DNA from: Okeania sp. SIO1I7
GTDB taxonomy: Bacteria > Cyanobacteriota > Cyanobacteriia > Cyanobacteriales > Microcoleaceae
DNA length: 64,000 bases
Reading direction: 5' to 3'
NCBI GenBank assembly: GCA_010672585.1
Contig: JAAHGF010000017.1
Coordinates: 51,535-115,534, forward strand
This document shows positions 20,599-30,012 of this stretch, piece after piece. Each line of letters opens with the position of its first letter. Position 1 is the stretch's first letter. A model generated the notes under the pieces. It was not told the DNA's origin. It saw only the letters and a list, made by a program, of their open reading frames with translations, and made no database searches. The position numbers and the translations under genes were made by a program.

Positions 20599-22359
20599 TT
20601 ATAATTGATTGGAGTTTGAGTCTCCATCCATTTTTTCTTCTTTGCTTCTTTCTTCTTCAACTGTCTGAGAAAGTAAGGTTTTTATCTGAGGATTTTCTAA
20701 TAATTTTTCTGCATCTGCTAATAGTTTATCGCCCCAAAGTTCTTTTTTGAGCCGTTGCAAGTTTCCCCAACTTTTGTCTAATTTTAATACTGTTTCTGCC
20801 ATTGTTAAACCTGCTGAATTTTCACCTTTTTTGTATAGTGCTACTCCTATTGCTAATGGAGGTTCTACAAATTGGTTATTTATTTTAATGGCAGCTTCCC
20901 AGTTTTTTATAGCTTCATCTATCTTTCCCATTTCATATTTAATTAAACCAAGGTTACTAATAAAGTATTCACGGTTCGGTTTAATTTCTAGAGCTTTTTC
21001 ATAAGCAGCTATTGCTTGCTGATACAATTTTAATTTTAAAAAGGTATTACCTTTACCAGACCAAGCATAATGATAATCTGGTTTAATTTCTAGAGCTTTT
21101 TCATAAGCAGCTATTGCTTGCTGATACAATTTTAATTGTAAAAAGGTATTACCTTTACAAGACCAAGCATAATGATAATCTGGTTTAATTTCTAGAGCTT
21201 TTTCAAAAGTAGTGATCGCCTGTTCATATCTTTCTAAACAAAACAGTGCAATGCCTTTATTCTTCCAAGCATAATGATAATCTGGTTTAATTTCTAAAGC
21301 TTTTTCATAAGCAGCGATCGCCTGTTCATATCTTTCTAAATAAAATAGTGCAATGCCTTTATTTCTCCAAGCATAATGATAATCTGGTTTAATTTCTAGA
21401 GCTTTTTCATAAGCAACAATTGCCTGCTCATATCTTTCTAAATTTCTCAGTGCATCACCTTTATTATTCCAAGCATAATAATAGTCTGGTTTAATTTCTA
21501 GAGCTTTTTCATAAGCAGCAACTGCCTGTTCATATCTTTCTAAATTTTTTAATGCAACGCCTTTATTATTCCAAACTTCATAATTATTGGCTTGAATCTT
21601 TAATGCTTCATCACAAGCTAATATTGCTTCTTCATTGTGCTGAAACTTTCTATCCAAAAAAGCCTTCCTAACTAACAAACTAGCTTTTTGTTCAACAGGA
21701 AGTCTCTCATCATCAAGCAAACTTTTAATTCTGCACCATTCATACTTACGTTGTTGCCGAGTAAGCTCTATATAATCATCTAATTCTTTTGCACAAACAT
21801 CTAAAGATTCCTGTCGTACATATTCCTCATTTATAGGAAAAAGAAATAACCCAGAACGCCAATCAAAAAAATCTGGGGCACGTTTAATCAAGTAATCTAC
21901 AGCAAACCTTGGTAACAGAAACACAAAGCAAATATCAAAATCATCCCTAAATCTTTCTCGCTGCTGATTCAAATTAATCAAAACAGGAGGTACTCCCCTT
22001 CTACTAATAGAAATAATCTCATTACTATCCAAACCCCTTTCTTTCATTTCCTCCTCATATTGATAGAGAGAATATTCCAAACCAGTCACAAACAAAACAT
22101 CAATCTCTGCTAAATTTGGCAAATCTTTTACCAAACTATAAAAATTATAAGTAGTCTTATCCAAACGCAAAACATCTACCCTTTCTTGAGGAATATCCTG
22201 CCGAATTTTTTCAATAATTTCCGTTCCCTGTGGAGGCGAACATTCTACAAACAATAAACCAAAACCTTCAATAAATCTGACAACATTCAATAGGTCTTGA
22301 TATTCCTCTGCAAAAGTTGACTGTACATCTTCTTCCCAAACAGCTTTTTCTCTCTTCAT
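20599..22359 (-). CDS. TPR protein with STAND-like, P-loop-degenerate N-terminal domain
   Basis: A 586-residue soluble protein. Residues about 240-520 hold seven to eight tetratricopeptide repeats, several nearly identical (consensus YEQAIAAYEKALEIKPDYHY). Residues about 30-180 look like an NTPase fold: LLFVECSPPQGTEIIEKI sits where a Walker A would be but lacks the GxxxxGK[ST] core, IDVLFVTGLE resembles a Walker B strand, and the APDFFDWRSGLFLF motif is typical of STAND-type proteins. So this is probably an NTPase-like scaffold that no longer hydrolyses. It lies 640 bp downstream of the AAA ATPase gene on the same strand. Assignment of the N-terminal fold is my reading of motifs, not a search result. 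Confidence 0.8.
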   Translation of the reverse strand: MKREKAVWEEDVQSTFAEEYQDLLNVVRFIEGFGLLFVECSPPQGTEIIEKIRQDIPQERVDVLRLDKTTYNFYSLVKDLPNLAEIDVLFVTGLEYSLYQYEEEMKERGLDSNEIISISRRGVPPVLINLNQQRERFRDDFDICFVFLLPRFAVDYLIKRAPDFFDWRSGLFLFPINEEYVRQESLDVCAKELDDYIELTRQQRKYEWCRIKSLLDDERLPVEQKASLLVRKAFLDRKFQHNEEAILACDEALKIQANNYEVWNNKGVALKNLERYEQAVAAYEKALEIKPDYYYAWNNKGDALRNLERYEQAIVAYEKALEIKPDYHYAWRNKGIALFYLERYEQAIAAYEKALEIKPDYHYAWKNKGIALFCLERYEQAITTFEKALEIKPDYHYAWSCKGNTFLQLKLYQQAIAAYEKALEIKPDYHYAWSGKGNTFLKLKLYQQAIAAYEKALEIKPNREYFISNLGLIKYEMGKIDEAIKNWEAAIKINNQFVEPPLAIGVALYKKGENSAGLTMAETVLKLDKSWGNLQRLKKELWGDKLLADAEKLLENPQIKTLLSQTVEEERSKEEKMDGDSNSNQL

Positions 22360-22454
22360 TGCAGTAACTCCTTATAGTAGTTTTCATTAACATGAAATAT
22401 AGAGATTTTGGCTTAAAAGCAGAAGGCAGAAGTTTTGTAATCTACTTTTGTAAA

Positions 22455-22900
22455 AACCGCTATAAATTCGATAAATCCTGTTATGAAAAATTCTCTCGTG
22501 GATAAAAATTAATTTATTTGAGCATCGCATTTCTCATAAATATGAAGTACATTTATGAACCCCCTAAATCCCCCTTGAAAAGGGGGACTTTGAAACCTTC
22601 TCCCTATAAATTAAATTCGATAAATCCTGTGATGAAAAATGCTCTGGTGGGTAAAAATTAATTTATTTGAGTATCACATTTCTCATCAAGATGAAGTACA
22701 TTGATGAACCCCCTAAATCCCCCTTGAAAAGGGAGACTTTGAAACTTCCCCCCTATAAATTAAATTCGATAAATCCTGTGATGAAAAATGCTCTGGTGGG
22801 TAAAAATTAATTTATTTGAGCATCGCATTTCTCATAAATATGAAGTACATTTACGATCCCCCTAAATCCCCCTTGAAAAGGGGGACTTTGAAACTGCCCC
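22455..22900. repeat. Three tandem 149-bp repeats
   Basis: The motif AATTCGATAAATCCTG recurs at 22465, 22614 and 22763, so the period is 149 bp. Each unit ends with CCCCCTAAATCCCCCTTG followed by AAAAGGGGGACTTTG or a close variant. A related inverted block follows at 22945-22972. The array fills most of the gap between the AAA ATPase and TPR genes. Confidence 0.9.
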
Positions 22901-22999
22901 TTTATTAAACAGTTCCAACTTTTTTAAGCATAAACAGTCCCCCCCTTATTAAGGGGGGTTAGGGGGGATATAAATCTGACTCCTGACTTCTTTAAAGCT

Positions 23000-24316
23000 T
23001 CATTCCAATAACTCCTTAAATTCACGAACTCCTTTAATTAAAGGATGAACATCATACCAAGTTTGCTTCTCTCCCTCCTCATCCAAGAAAGTATATTCCA
23101 GCAAACAACGATTAAACAATAAATCCCGGTGTTGCTGATTATTTAATATACTTTTAGAACGAAAAACATCAACTAATATTTGCCATTCTTCCTGTTGAAT
23201 CGATCTTTTATAAGGAAGTCTTGCTTCCGTAATAGCTCTTTGTACCACTTTGGCAGAAATCGGTAATTTACCTCCAGCACGTTTAATTACACTTTGCATT
23301 AATAACATTAAATCCCGGACATGACCCCCACTCATTAAGCAAAGTCTATCTAAAACTTCTCGACTTTCAAAAACATCCCTTTCTAAACATAAATCTGGAT
23401 TAACTTCACTAACTCTTCTATCAATAATTTCCCTAATTGTAGCAACTCCCAAATCGTAAACTTCTCCCTCCGGAGTCTCCACCATAATCATTGGTAAAAC
23501 CTGTGGATCGTCATATTCAACTTTGAGATTTGGCGCCTGATTAGAATAGACCATTGAAATAGGAATCGTATAAATTGTATGACAATCTAATCCCTTCAAT
23601 TGAGCGCTGCGGTCTACAAAAATTTCATCGTGATTACTACGTCCGTCCGGCTGAACAATTGGTACAATTCGGTCTAAACTATCAGCAATGATTACCAGTT
23701 CAGAACCAGAACCAAGTTTATTTTTACCATCACGAATAAAACTATTCAGAGCCTCAATTAAACTCTCAGTATAAAGATTAATTTTGTCTCTAATTTTTCT
23801 CCTTAAAGTCGGTTCCGCTCTAATATTTGCTGTAAGTTTAGCGTACTGATTAATTTGTGATTCAACCGCCAAACTTTCCAAAGAAATTTCCGTAGTTGCC
23901 AAATCTTTTAAATCTCCCCACCGCCCTTTTAACCAATCAAGTAGAGGCTTAGGATTAGCATCTTTCAAATGTTCTAATAAATGCCTAGTACAAGCCAACA
24001 AAATATCAGCATATTCCGTATCTTCTGGATTAATATCCTGTTCATCAGCAGCGAAATAAACAATAAAATATCCGTTATTTTCCAGGTGTTCTTTGAGTCG
24101 TAAAAGTTCCGTTGATTTACCCGCACCTCGATGTCCGGCATAAAGTTGATAAGTATTATTATCAGATAACTTAATATTTTCAGCTAAATCTATAATAACA
24201 TCTCCATCCCCACGAACTTCCCGACAATCAACATATACAGGACTACCAGGTTTCAAAGGTTCAAAAGGCTTAAAAGCATTAAATAATCTTTTTAATAAAT
24301 CTCCCTGTTTTACCAT
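23000..24316 (-). CDS. AAA/STAND-like P-loop ATPase
   Basis: A 438-residue soluble ATPase. Walker A is GHRGAGKST at 61-69; Walker B is ELVIIADSLDRI at 206-217 with D212 as the metal aspartate. A conserved SGGHVRDLM segment (329-337) occupies the sensor-2 position, and the remaining C-terminus is helical and resembles the winged-helix lid of ORC/CDC6-like AAA proteins. The N-terminal part has VKQGDLLKRLFNAFKPFEPL. No membrane segment. The likely partner is the TPR gene downstream on the same strand. Such ATPase-TPR pairs occur in signalling and in defence modules; which applies here cannot be told from sequence. Confidence 0.85.
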   Translation of the reverse strand: MVKQGDLLKRLFNAFKPFEPLKPGSPVYVDCREVRGDGDVIIDLAENIKLSDNNTYQLYAGHRGAGKSTELLRLKEHLENNGYFIVYFAADEQDINPEDTEYADILLACTRHLLEHLKDANPKPLLDWLKGRWGDLKDLATTEISLESLAVESQINQYAKLTANIRAEPTLRRKIRDKINLYTESLIEALNSFIRDGKNKLGSGSELVIIADSLDRIVPIVQPDGRSNHDEIFVDRSAQLKGLDCHTIYTIPISMVYSNQAPNLKVEYDDPQVLPMIMVETPEGEVYDLGVATIREIIDRRVSEVNPDLCLERDVFESREVLDRLCLMSGGHVRDLMLLMQSVIKRAGGKLPISAKVVQRAITEARLPYKRSIQQEEWQILVDVFRSKSILNNQQHRDLLFNRCLLEYTFLDEEGEKQTWYDVHPLIKGVREFKELLE

Positions 24317-24714
24317 CTGTTAAAAATCTCCTGAAGTTAGTAGAAGGAAGAAGGAAGAAGGAAGAGGGAAGAGGGAAGAGGGAAGAAATAAGAAATAAGA
24401 AGCAAGAATAAAGAAGCAAGAATAAAGAAGGCAAAATCTTACGTTGCCTGAGTTTTAAGCTGTCGATCTTTCCTAATACCATTTCTCTGTAACAATGCGC
24501 TTAATAATTGTTGCTCAGACCTTATTACACTGACTATTCTTATCTTTATATTAAGTGCAACTTCATGGAGATAAGTAATTAACAAGGGTTGAATAACCTT
24601 TTTAATAATTATTAGCTAGTAGCGTGTTAATTATTGATGTTTTTACTACTCCTCTACCTCCCACTCCCCTACTGCTGTAAGGGCGAATGCCATTCGCCCC
24701 TACTGCCCTACTTT
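24317..24714. other. Intergenic, purine-rich repeat
   Basis: Contains a run of GAAGGAAGAAG units at 24338-24425, the family D internal block (TTACGTTGCCTGAGTTTTAAG) near 24437 and the AAGTAATTAACA block near 24562. No gene supported. Confidence 0.6.
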
Positions 24715-25251
24715 TTAACCCTCACTTTCCACATTTTGACTCTGATAACTTTCTAATTTTGCCAAAATTTCTGGAAATATTTTAATATCTAGATTTTCAT
24801 CTTCCCGTTGAGTAAGAGAACGTTTTACTTCCCCTAAATAAAGTGGTTCTGAAACTCCCACTTCTGGATGAATAATTGTTCTAATTCTAATAGTTAATTT
24901 ACCTCCAGTACCCAGACGACCAGGAGAAAATAAATCTCCAGCAGCTTGCTTTATTGTTGCTGTTAATTCTGATTCTGTAATGTTAGGAGAAACAGCTATT
25001 ACTGTTTGATTTCCCCCATTATCATAAACCAATGAATATGGAACAGATCCCGGAACTTCTACACGAGTAAATAATCCTAAACTCAAACCAAATAAACCAG
25101 CAGTTAGCACCCCCATAAAACCTGTTACTCCGACTAATCTAAATCTAAATCCCCATTTAGAAATAAAGCCAATAATTGTTAGGAGAAAAAATCCAATAGT
25201 AGCAATACCAAACCATTTAGCGCCAATCAGTATTTCTGTAGTTGATAACAT
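24715..25251 (-). CDS. ycf51: Ycf51-like membrane protein (DUF2518)
   Basis: A 178-residue protein found in cyanobacteria and some plastids; function unknown. Two hydrophobic helices, about 12-31 and 38-61, are joined by FISKWGFRFRLVGVTGFMG, a strongly conserved stretch in this family. The rest is a soluble domain with PYSLVYDNGGNQTVIAVSPNITESEL and LFSPGRLG, also family hallmarks. Membrane topology suggests a thylakoid or plasma-membrane anchor with a soluble C-terminal domain. It is 398 bp upstream of the AAA ATPase, same strand, and the purine-rich repeat between them argues against a tight operon. Confidence 0.85.
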   Translation of the reverse strand: MLSTTEILIGAKWFGIATIGFFLLTIIGFISKWGFRFRLVGVTGFMGVLTAGLFGLSLGLFTRVEVPGSVPYSLVYDNGGNQTVIAVSPNITESELTATIKQAAGDLFSPGRLGTGGKLTIRIRTIIHPEVGVSEPLYLGEVKRSLTQREDENLDIKIFPEILAKLESYQSQNVESEG

Positions 25252-25839
25252 TTTTTCTAGTTTTCTAGTTTATTTTTTGGTTGACAATTATATTTTATAT
25301 TAATTAGTCGCTAGTAATTAGTAACCTGCTCAATTTTTGATAGTATTTCTTAAATAGTCAGAAAGTAAAGTTTAATCTTAATTTCTGTTTCCTGTTATAG
25401 CAGAAGGAATAAGAAAGAAGGAAGAAGGAAAAATTTTACGTTGTCTGAGTTTTAAGCTGTCGATCTGTCCTAACCTTTCCTTCGACTGCTATACCTAAAA
25501 GTCACGAACTACTGTTAATCTTAATTGCCAATTAATAAGTAGAACATGGTAAATTTTGAGCGCTATGTATCAAATTGTCAATTAACTCAAAATTTGATAT
25601 TCATTGCTTTTAGAGGTTTTTTGATTAAAAATGCAACGTCTTTCTTTTTGCCTGCTCTACTTAGTACTTAGTATTAGTAATTATCATGCCTTAATGCTAT
25701 ATTCTAGGAGATACTTCAATTATTAAGTAATTAACAGGAGTTGAATAACCTTTTTGATAATTATTAGCTAGTAGCGTGTTAATTATTGATGTTTTTACTA
25801 CTCCCCCACTCCCCTACTCCCCCACTCCCCTACTCCCTT
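25252..25839. other. Intergenic with a family D element
   Basis: About 590 bp. Includes the family D element at 25396-25493 and the TTAAGTAATTAACAG-type block near 25712, which is the same as the block at 24562. No gene supported. Confidence 0.6.
25396..25493 (+). repeat. MITE-like family D, copy 2
   Basis: A 98-bp element with TATAGCAG at the left and CTGCTATA at the right. The core has TTACGTTGTCTGAGTTTTAAG followed by CTGTCGATCTGTCC. Confidence 0.75.
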
Positions 25840-26898
25840 TCACTCCTTTCTACCCAAAAGTATATAAGTCCTCATATTACCCTTACCTTTAATATCAATT
25901 ATTCCTCGATCCTCAAATCTGTATTTGTCGGCCAAACAATCATAAGTGGCCTGGGCAACTTGAATCACACCCGGAATACCGTGAGACTCCATCCGGTGGG
26001 CTGTATTTACTGTATCGCCCCAAAGGTCATAAGCAAATTTTTTTGTCCCAATAACTCCAGCTTCTACTGCTCCTGTATTAATACCAATACGAATTTGTAA
26101 AGATTTACCTTCTTTTATAGAAATCTCCTGGATTTGGGTTAACATATCAAGGGCCATATCTGCGATCGCCTCTGCATGGTCCTCTTTTGGAACTGGTAGT
26201 CCACCAACTATCATGTAGGCATCACCAATAGTTTTGATTTTCTCTAGTCCATATTTTTCTGCCAATTCATCAAAAGCAGAAAAAATTCTATTGAGTAACT
26301 CTACCAATTCGGCAGGAGATAAGTTGGCCGATATTTTGGTAAAACCTACCAAATCTGCAAATAAAACTGTTACTTGGCTAAAGCTATCGGCGATAGTTTC
26401 CTCTCCCTGTTTTAAGCGTTGGGCAATTGCTTCAGGTAAAATATTTAATAGTAACCTTTCCGACTTTTGTTTTTCCTCAGCTAGTTGCTTTAAATAAGCT
26501 TGTTCCTGATCCCGAAGTACTTTCTTCTCTAAACAAGCATTAATTCTCGCCTTTAGCAGTGTAGGGTTAAAAGGCTTGGACAAATAATCTTCTGCTCCCA
26601 ATTCGATACAACGGACTATACTATCAATATCGTCCACCGCTGAAATCATAATTACTGCAATATGCCGTAGTTTAGGGTCAGACTTGAGAGTTTCAAGGAC
26701 TTCATAACCGTTCATCTGTGGCATCATAATATCTAGTAGTACCAAATCAAACGGTTGGGATTGTATTATTTCTAGAGCTTGAAACCCATTAGTCGCAGCA
26801 GTGACTAAATGGCCTTCTCGTTTAAGTCGTCGTACTAAAAGCTCTCGGTTGACTTGATTATCATCTACAACCAGTATCTTTCCCTGGTCATGCTTCAT
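25840..26898 (-). CDS. Response regulator with adenylate cyclase output domain
   Basis: A 352-residue cytoplasmic protein. The receiver domain (about 7-120) has D12-D13, phosphoacceptor D56, and K108 in YLSKPF. A coiled-coil linker (about 125-165, ending LLLNILPEAIAQRL) leads to a class III cyclase (about 170-345) with metal aspartates D182 and D226, the adenine-selecting pair K222 and D291, and N298/R302 for catalysis. This makes cAMP from ATP under phosphorelay control. Its start codon overlaps the stop of the upstream receiver gene by 4 bp, so the two are co-translated. The catalytic half is very similar to that of the Amt-cyclase at 12-16 kb. Confidence 0.96.
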   Translation of the reverse strand: MKHDQGKILVVDDNQVNRELLVRRLKREGHLVTAATNGFQALEIIQSQPFDLVLLDIMMPQMNGYEVLETLKSDPKLRHIAVIMISAVDDIDSIVRCIELGAEDYLSKPFNPTLLKARINACLEKKVLRDQEQAYLKQLAEEKQKSERLLLNILPEAIAQRLKQGEETIADSFSQVTVLFADLVGFTKISANLSPAELVELLNRIFSAFDELAEKYGLEKIKTIGDAYMIVGGLPVPKEDHAEAIADMALDMLTQIQEISIKEGKSLQIRIGINTGAVEAGVIGTKKFAYDLWGDTVNTAHRMESHGIPGVIQVAQATYDCLADKYRFEDRGIIDIKGKGNMRTYILLGRKE

Positions 26899-27272
26899 TT
26901 CCTTGGTTCTTTACCTGTAAGATTTTTGATCTTGTCTAATAGTCTGGGAAGTTCTACTGGTTTTGTATCATAATCATTGCATCCAGCAGCAATACATTTT
27001 TCTCGGTCTCCTGCCATAGCGTGGGCGGTCATTGCTATTATTGGAATATGGCTAGTTTCTGAGTTATCTTTAATTTTTTTTGCTGCTTGCCAACCATCTA
27101 AAACTGGCAAACTCATATCCATTAAAATTAAATCTGGTGATTTTGATTTAGACATCTCGACACCTTCAATTCCATCAACAGCAATAATTACCTCAAAACC
27201 TCTACGCATGAGACGCCTAGACAACATATCCCGGTTCATTTCATTGTCTTCAACTAAGAGAATCTTAACCAT
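26895..27272 (-). CDS. Single-domain response regulator
   Basis: A 125-residue CheY-like receiver with E8-D9, phosphoacceptor D52 (LMDMSLP), T82 and K104 (DTKPV). There is no output domain. First gene of the two-gene operon ending in the receiver-cyclase, with a 4-bp overlap. In similar pairs such a receiver acts as an intermediate in a phosphorelay from a hybrid kinase; no kinase is present in the window, so the partner is unknown. Start at 27272 is the first ATG and gives the normal MVKILLVEDN start. Confidence 0.93.
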   Translation of the reverse strand: MVKILLVEDNEMNRDMLSRRLMRRGFEVIIAVDGIEGVEMSKSKSPDLILMDMSLPVLDGWQAAKKIKDNSETSHIPIIAMTAHAMAGDREKCIAAGCNDYDTKPVELPRLLDKIKNLTGKEPRK

Positions 27273-28368
27273 TTTTTTCCTTCTTTGTGAAATAATATTG
27301 GCATTCCACCTCCCTCAAAATTTCTTTTAACAGAGTTACATTTTTTTGTCTGTGGGAGAAGGATACCAAAAACTATTTATTACCCCTGATTTTCCCTAGT
27401 TAAGAGCTTTCTTGTTATCAAAATATAGAACTATAGATAATTATCCAGAGAGCAAAATACTTTCTTGACCACATCTTTGTCAATATTTGCTATTTTTATA
27501 TTATATTGCTTGCTACACCTAAAATATGTGGATTGATAATCTTGACTATCTTCATAAATATGTTTAAGACGATATGGCAAACAAAATATAATATATAGTC
27601 ATTTAAGTTTAGATTGAGACAAGCATTTCTTGCCTTGAAAGACTTTCAGCCTAAAAAGTGTTTCATTCTTATTTGAAATTACTATAGTCGCTCAATTATA
27701 TAGTAATCCTAAATGATTTGTAAAACTTTCTTACTCTGCGTAAAAAGTCTGAAAGTCTTATTCCAATTCAAGGAGCTACTAATTCTCAGATATTTTCTGC
27801 ACAACTGCTACGAGGAGTGCTGGTATAGCAAGAGCTAATTTTATAAGTCCTAAAGATGTAAGGGTATTGATTAGTATATTCCTTGAATTTAATTTTCAGG
27901 AGCTAAACTTCAAAAATTATTACTTGTTTAGCACTACCAATTTATGAATTTTAAATCCCCAAAGTAATATAGCGTTTTTATCTGGTATGTGGAAACCAAG
28001 TGCTCTGAAAAAGCTATGGAGTTATGGAAGGAATAGGCAAGGAGAGAAAACAGCATTAAATAGTAGGAATCACAAGAATATAAAGCTATCGAGAAACCGC
28101 TTTTTTTCTAAGAAAAAAACTCCATCTATAATTTACAAATCAAATAAAAACGCTATACTATAGCAATTTTATTTGATTTGTGAGATATTGTAGATTTTAG
28201 GAAATAGGGAATTCGGGAATAGGTATGGGAGAAACACCGAAGCAATAAAATTATCACAAATGATTTAGGATTGCTATAAATAACTAAACGCCTTCTTCCT
28301 TCTTCATTATTCATTATTCATTATTCATTATTCCTTCTTCCTTCTGTAATAACACCTCAAAACTAAAA
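27273..28368. other. 1.1-kb gene-free upstream region
   Basis: Upstream of the receiver/receiver-cyclase operon and downstream of the AI-2E family gene. It includes the family C element at 28159-28278 and TTCATTATTCATTATTC heptamers near 28303. No open frame or RNA gene recognised. Confidence 0.6.
28159..28278 (+). repeat. MITE-like family C with TATAGCAAT ends
   Basis: A 120-bp element with TATAGCAAT (28159) and ATTGCTATA at its right end. The inverted homology extends inward: TTTGATTTGTGA on the left and TCACAAATGATTTAGG on the right. A relative with decayed ends lies at 8118-8240. Confidence 0.75.
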
Positions 28369-29478
28369 TCAAGAAGTCACGGGTGGTGAATTCTGATCGC
28401 CATTGTTTGTAACTAGGGGTTGCATATTTTCTGCTTCTAATTTAGGTTTTAAATATAAATTTTCTACCAAAGCAGCACTACCAGCGAACCAAGGTGGAAT
28501 AATCAAAGCGCCGATAATTCCTAATAACTGAATCCCCACTAAAACTGATAATAATTGATATAAAGGATGTACTCCAACAGAAGAACCAACCAGTAAAGGA
28601 TCGAGTACATAAGTTTCCACATTTTGGATAACATAGTACAAAATTATTACCCACAAAAACAACCATCCACCTTTAGCAATAGCCACAATTAAAGCCGGGA
28701 TAGCACCTAAAATTGGACCAATAAAAGGTATTAAGTTTGTAACAGAAGCTATTGCTCCTAAACCGAGGGAAAAATCTTGCAATCCTAAAAATCCTAAACC
28801 AGTAGTAGTTGCTATACCTAAAATGGCAGAAACTATGATACGTCCCCTAATATAACTTCCCATTCTTTGAGTAACAGGAAAAACTTGATTTTCCAGTCTT
28901 GTATCCCAAGGTTGAGGGAAAAGTTTTACTAAACCAGTAATCAAAGTTTTGCTATCTGCTAACATATAGCCTGAAATAAATAAAGCTAATATTAAACTAA
29001 CTACTCCTCCCAATACACCTTTAGTTAAACTATAAGAACGTAGTAATAATTGTTGACTAGAACGAATTACCCAACTGGTGACAGATTTAGTATCAAAAAG
29101 TTGATTAATCCAATCAGGAGGACTTTGAATTAAGGAACTAATAAAATCTTCAATATTCTCCCCAATACTCTCAGAAAATAGTGGTAATTGTCGTAAAAGT
29201 CTTTCAATTTGATCGAATACTGGTGGACCAATAGTTAAAGCTATACTTATCAATCCAGAAATGAGGGTTAAATAAACAATGATTACCCCTAACCAACGAG
29301 GTAATTTCATTTTTTCTGTGATGTTTACTAATGGTGAAATTGATGCAGCTAAAACTACTGCAACCATTAAAAGTACGATGAGACTCCGCACTTGCCATAG
29401 CAAAATTAGTAGTAAAAAACTACTAATAATTAACACTATATTAGATAGGGAAATAGAAATCCTTTGTTCGGGTTTCAT
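28369..29478 (-). CDS. AI-2E family (PerM/UPF0118) membrane transporter
   Basis: A 369-residue polytopic membrane protein with about seven to eight transmembrane segments. The N-terminal pair (about 10-50) is followed by WLGVIIVYLTLISGLISIAL; a long polar loop (about 90-145) holds the GPPVFDQIERLLRQLP region; the C-terminal half contains the family's conserved NLIPFIGPILGAIPALIVAI and a PLLVG motif. Members export signalling molecules or act as ion antiporters; substrate here is unknown. Its start at 29478 is the first good ATG. Read alone, no operon. Confidence 0.9.
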   Translation of the reverse strand: MKPEQRISISLSNIVLIISSFLLLILLWQVRSLIVLLMVAVVLAASISPLVNITEKMKLPRWLGVIIVYLTLISGLISIALTIGPPVFDQIERLLRQLPLFSESIGENIEDFISSLIQSPPDWINQLFDTKSVTSWVIRSSQQLLLRSYSLTKGVLGGVVSLILALFISGYMLADSKTLITGLVKLFPQPWDTRLENQVFPVTQRMGSYIRGRIIVSAILGIATTTGLGFLGLQDFSLGLGAIASVTNLIPFIGPILGAIPALIVAIAKGGWLFLWVIILYYVIQNVETYVLDPLLVGSSVGVHPLYQLLSVLVGIQLLGIIGALIIPPWFAGSAALVENLYLKPKLEAENMQPLVTNNGDQNSPPVTS

Positions 29479-30012
29479 ATTAATAATTTGTCGAGTGAAA
29501 ATTTGACATTCATAGGGAGTAGGGAATAGGGAATAGGGAATAGGGAATAGGGAATAGGGAATAGGGAATAGGGAATTGTTGACCTCATAATCTTGAATTG
29601 ATTTAATTCACACTTTTGCAAGAACTCTCATGTAAATATGGCACAGTAGTTGAGAGTCCAAATAATGAAAACTTATTTAACACAATACTCAGGACGGGAA
29701 AAACTATATTCTTTCCTACTCTATACTCTGTATGGACGTTGCGTGCAAAGTCCCTACTATTCCCTACTCCCTACTCCCTACTCCCTGCTCCCTACTGTAC
29801 TTTATAAACCACCGAATACACTGTAAATTAGTAAGCATTCAGCTATTAGCAGTCAGCTCTCAGTTTTTTAATGAATGAACCAAGTATTTGCTTAACTTCT
29901 ACTACATTTTTGAAGAAAGAATTGAAGCACAAGAACAACAAGCTTAAATTGTCCACTAAAGGTAATAAAGCTGATAGCTGACCGCTGACCGCTGAATGCT
30001 TAGGTAAATTAA
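29479..30012. repeat. Gap with GGGAATA heptamers and an opposite-strand counterpart
   Basis: At 29517-29573 the heptamer AGGGAAT repeats about eight times; at 29748-29793 CTCCCTACTCCCTA-type units appear, reading as the reverse complement of the first array. The 175 bp between them hold no gene. AAGCATTCAGCTATTAG near 29833 is a family F end. Confidence 0.75.
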
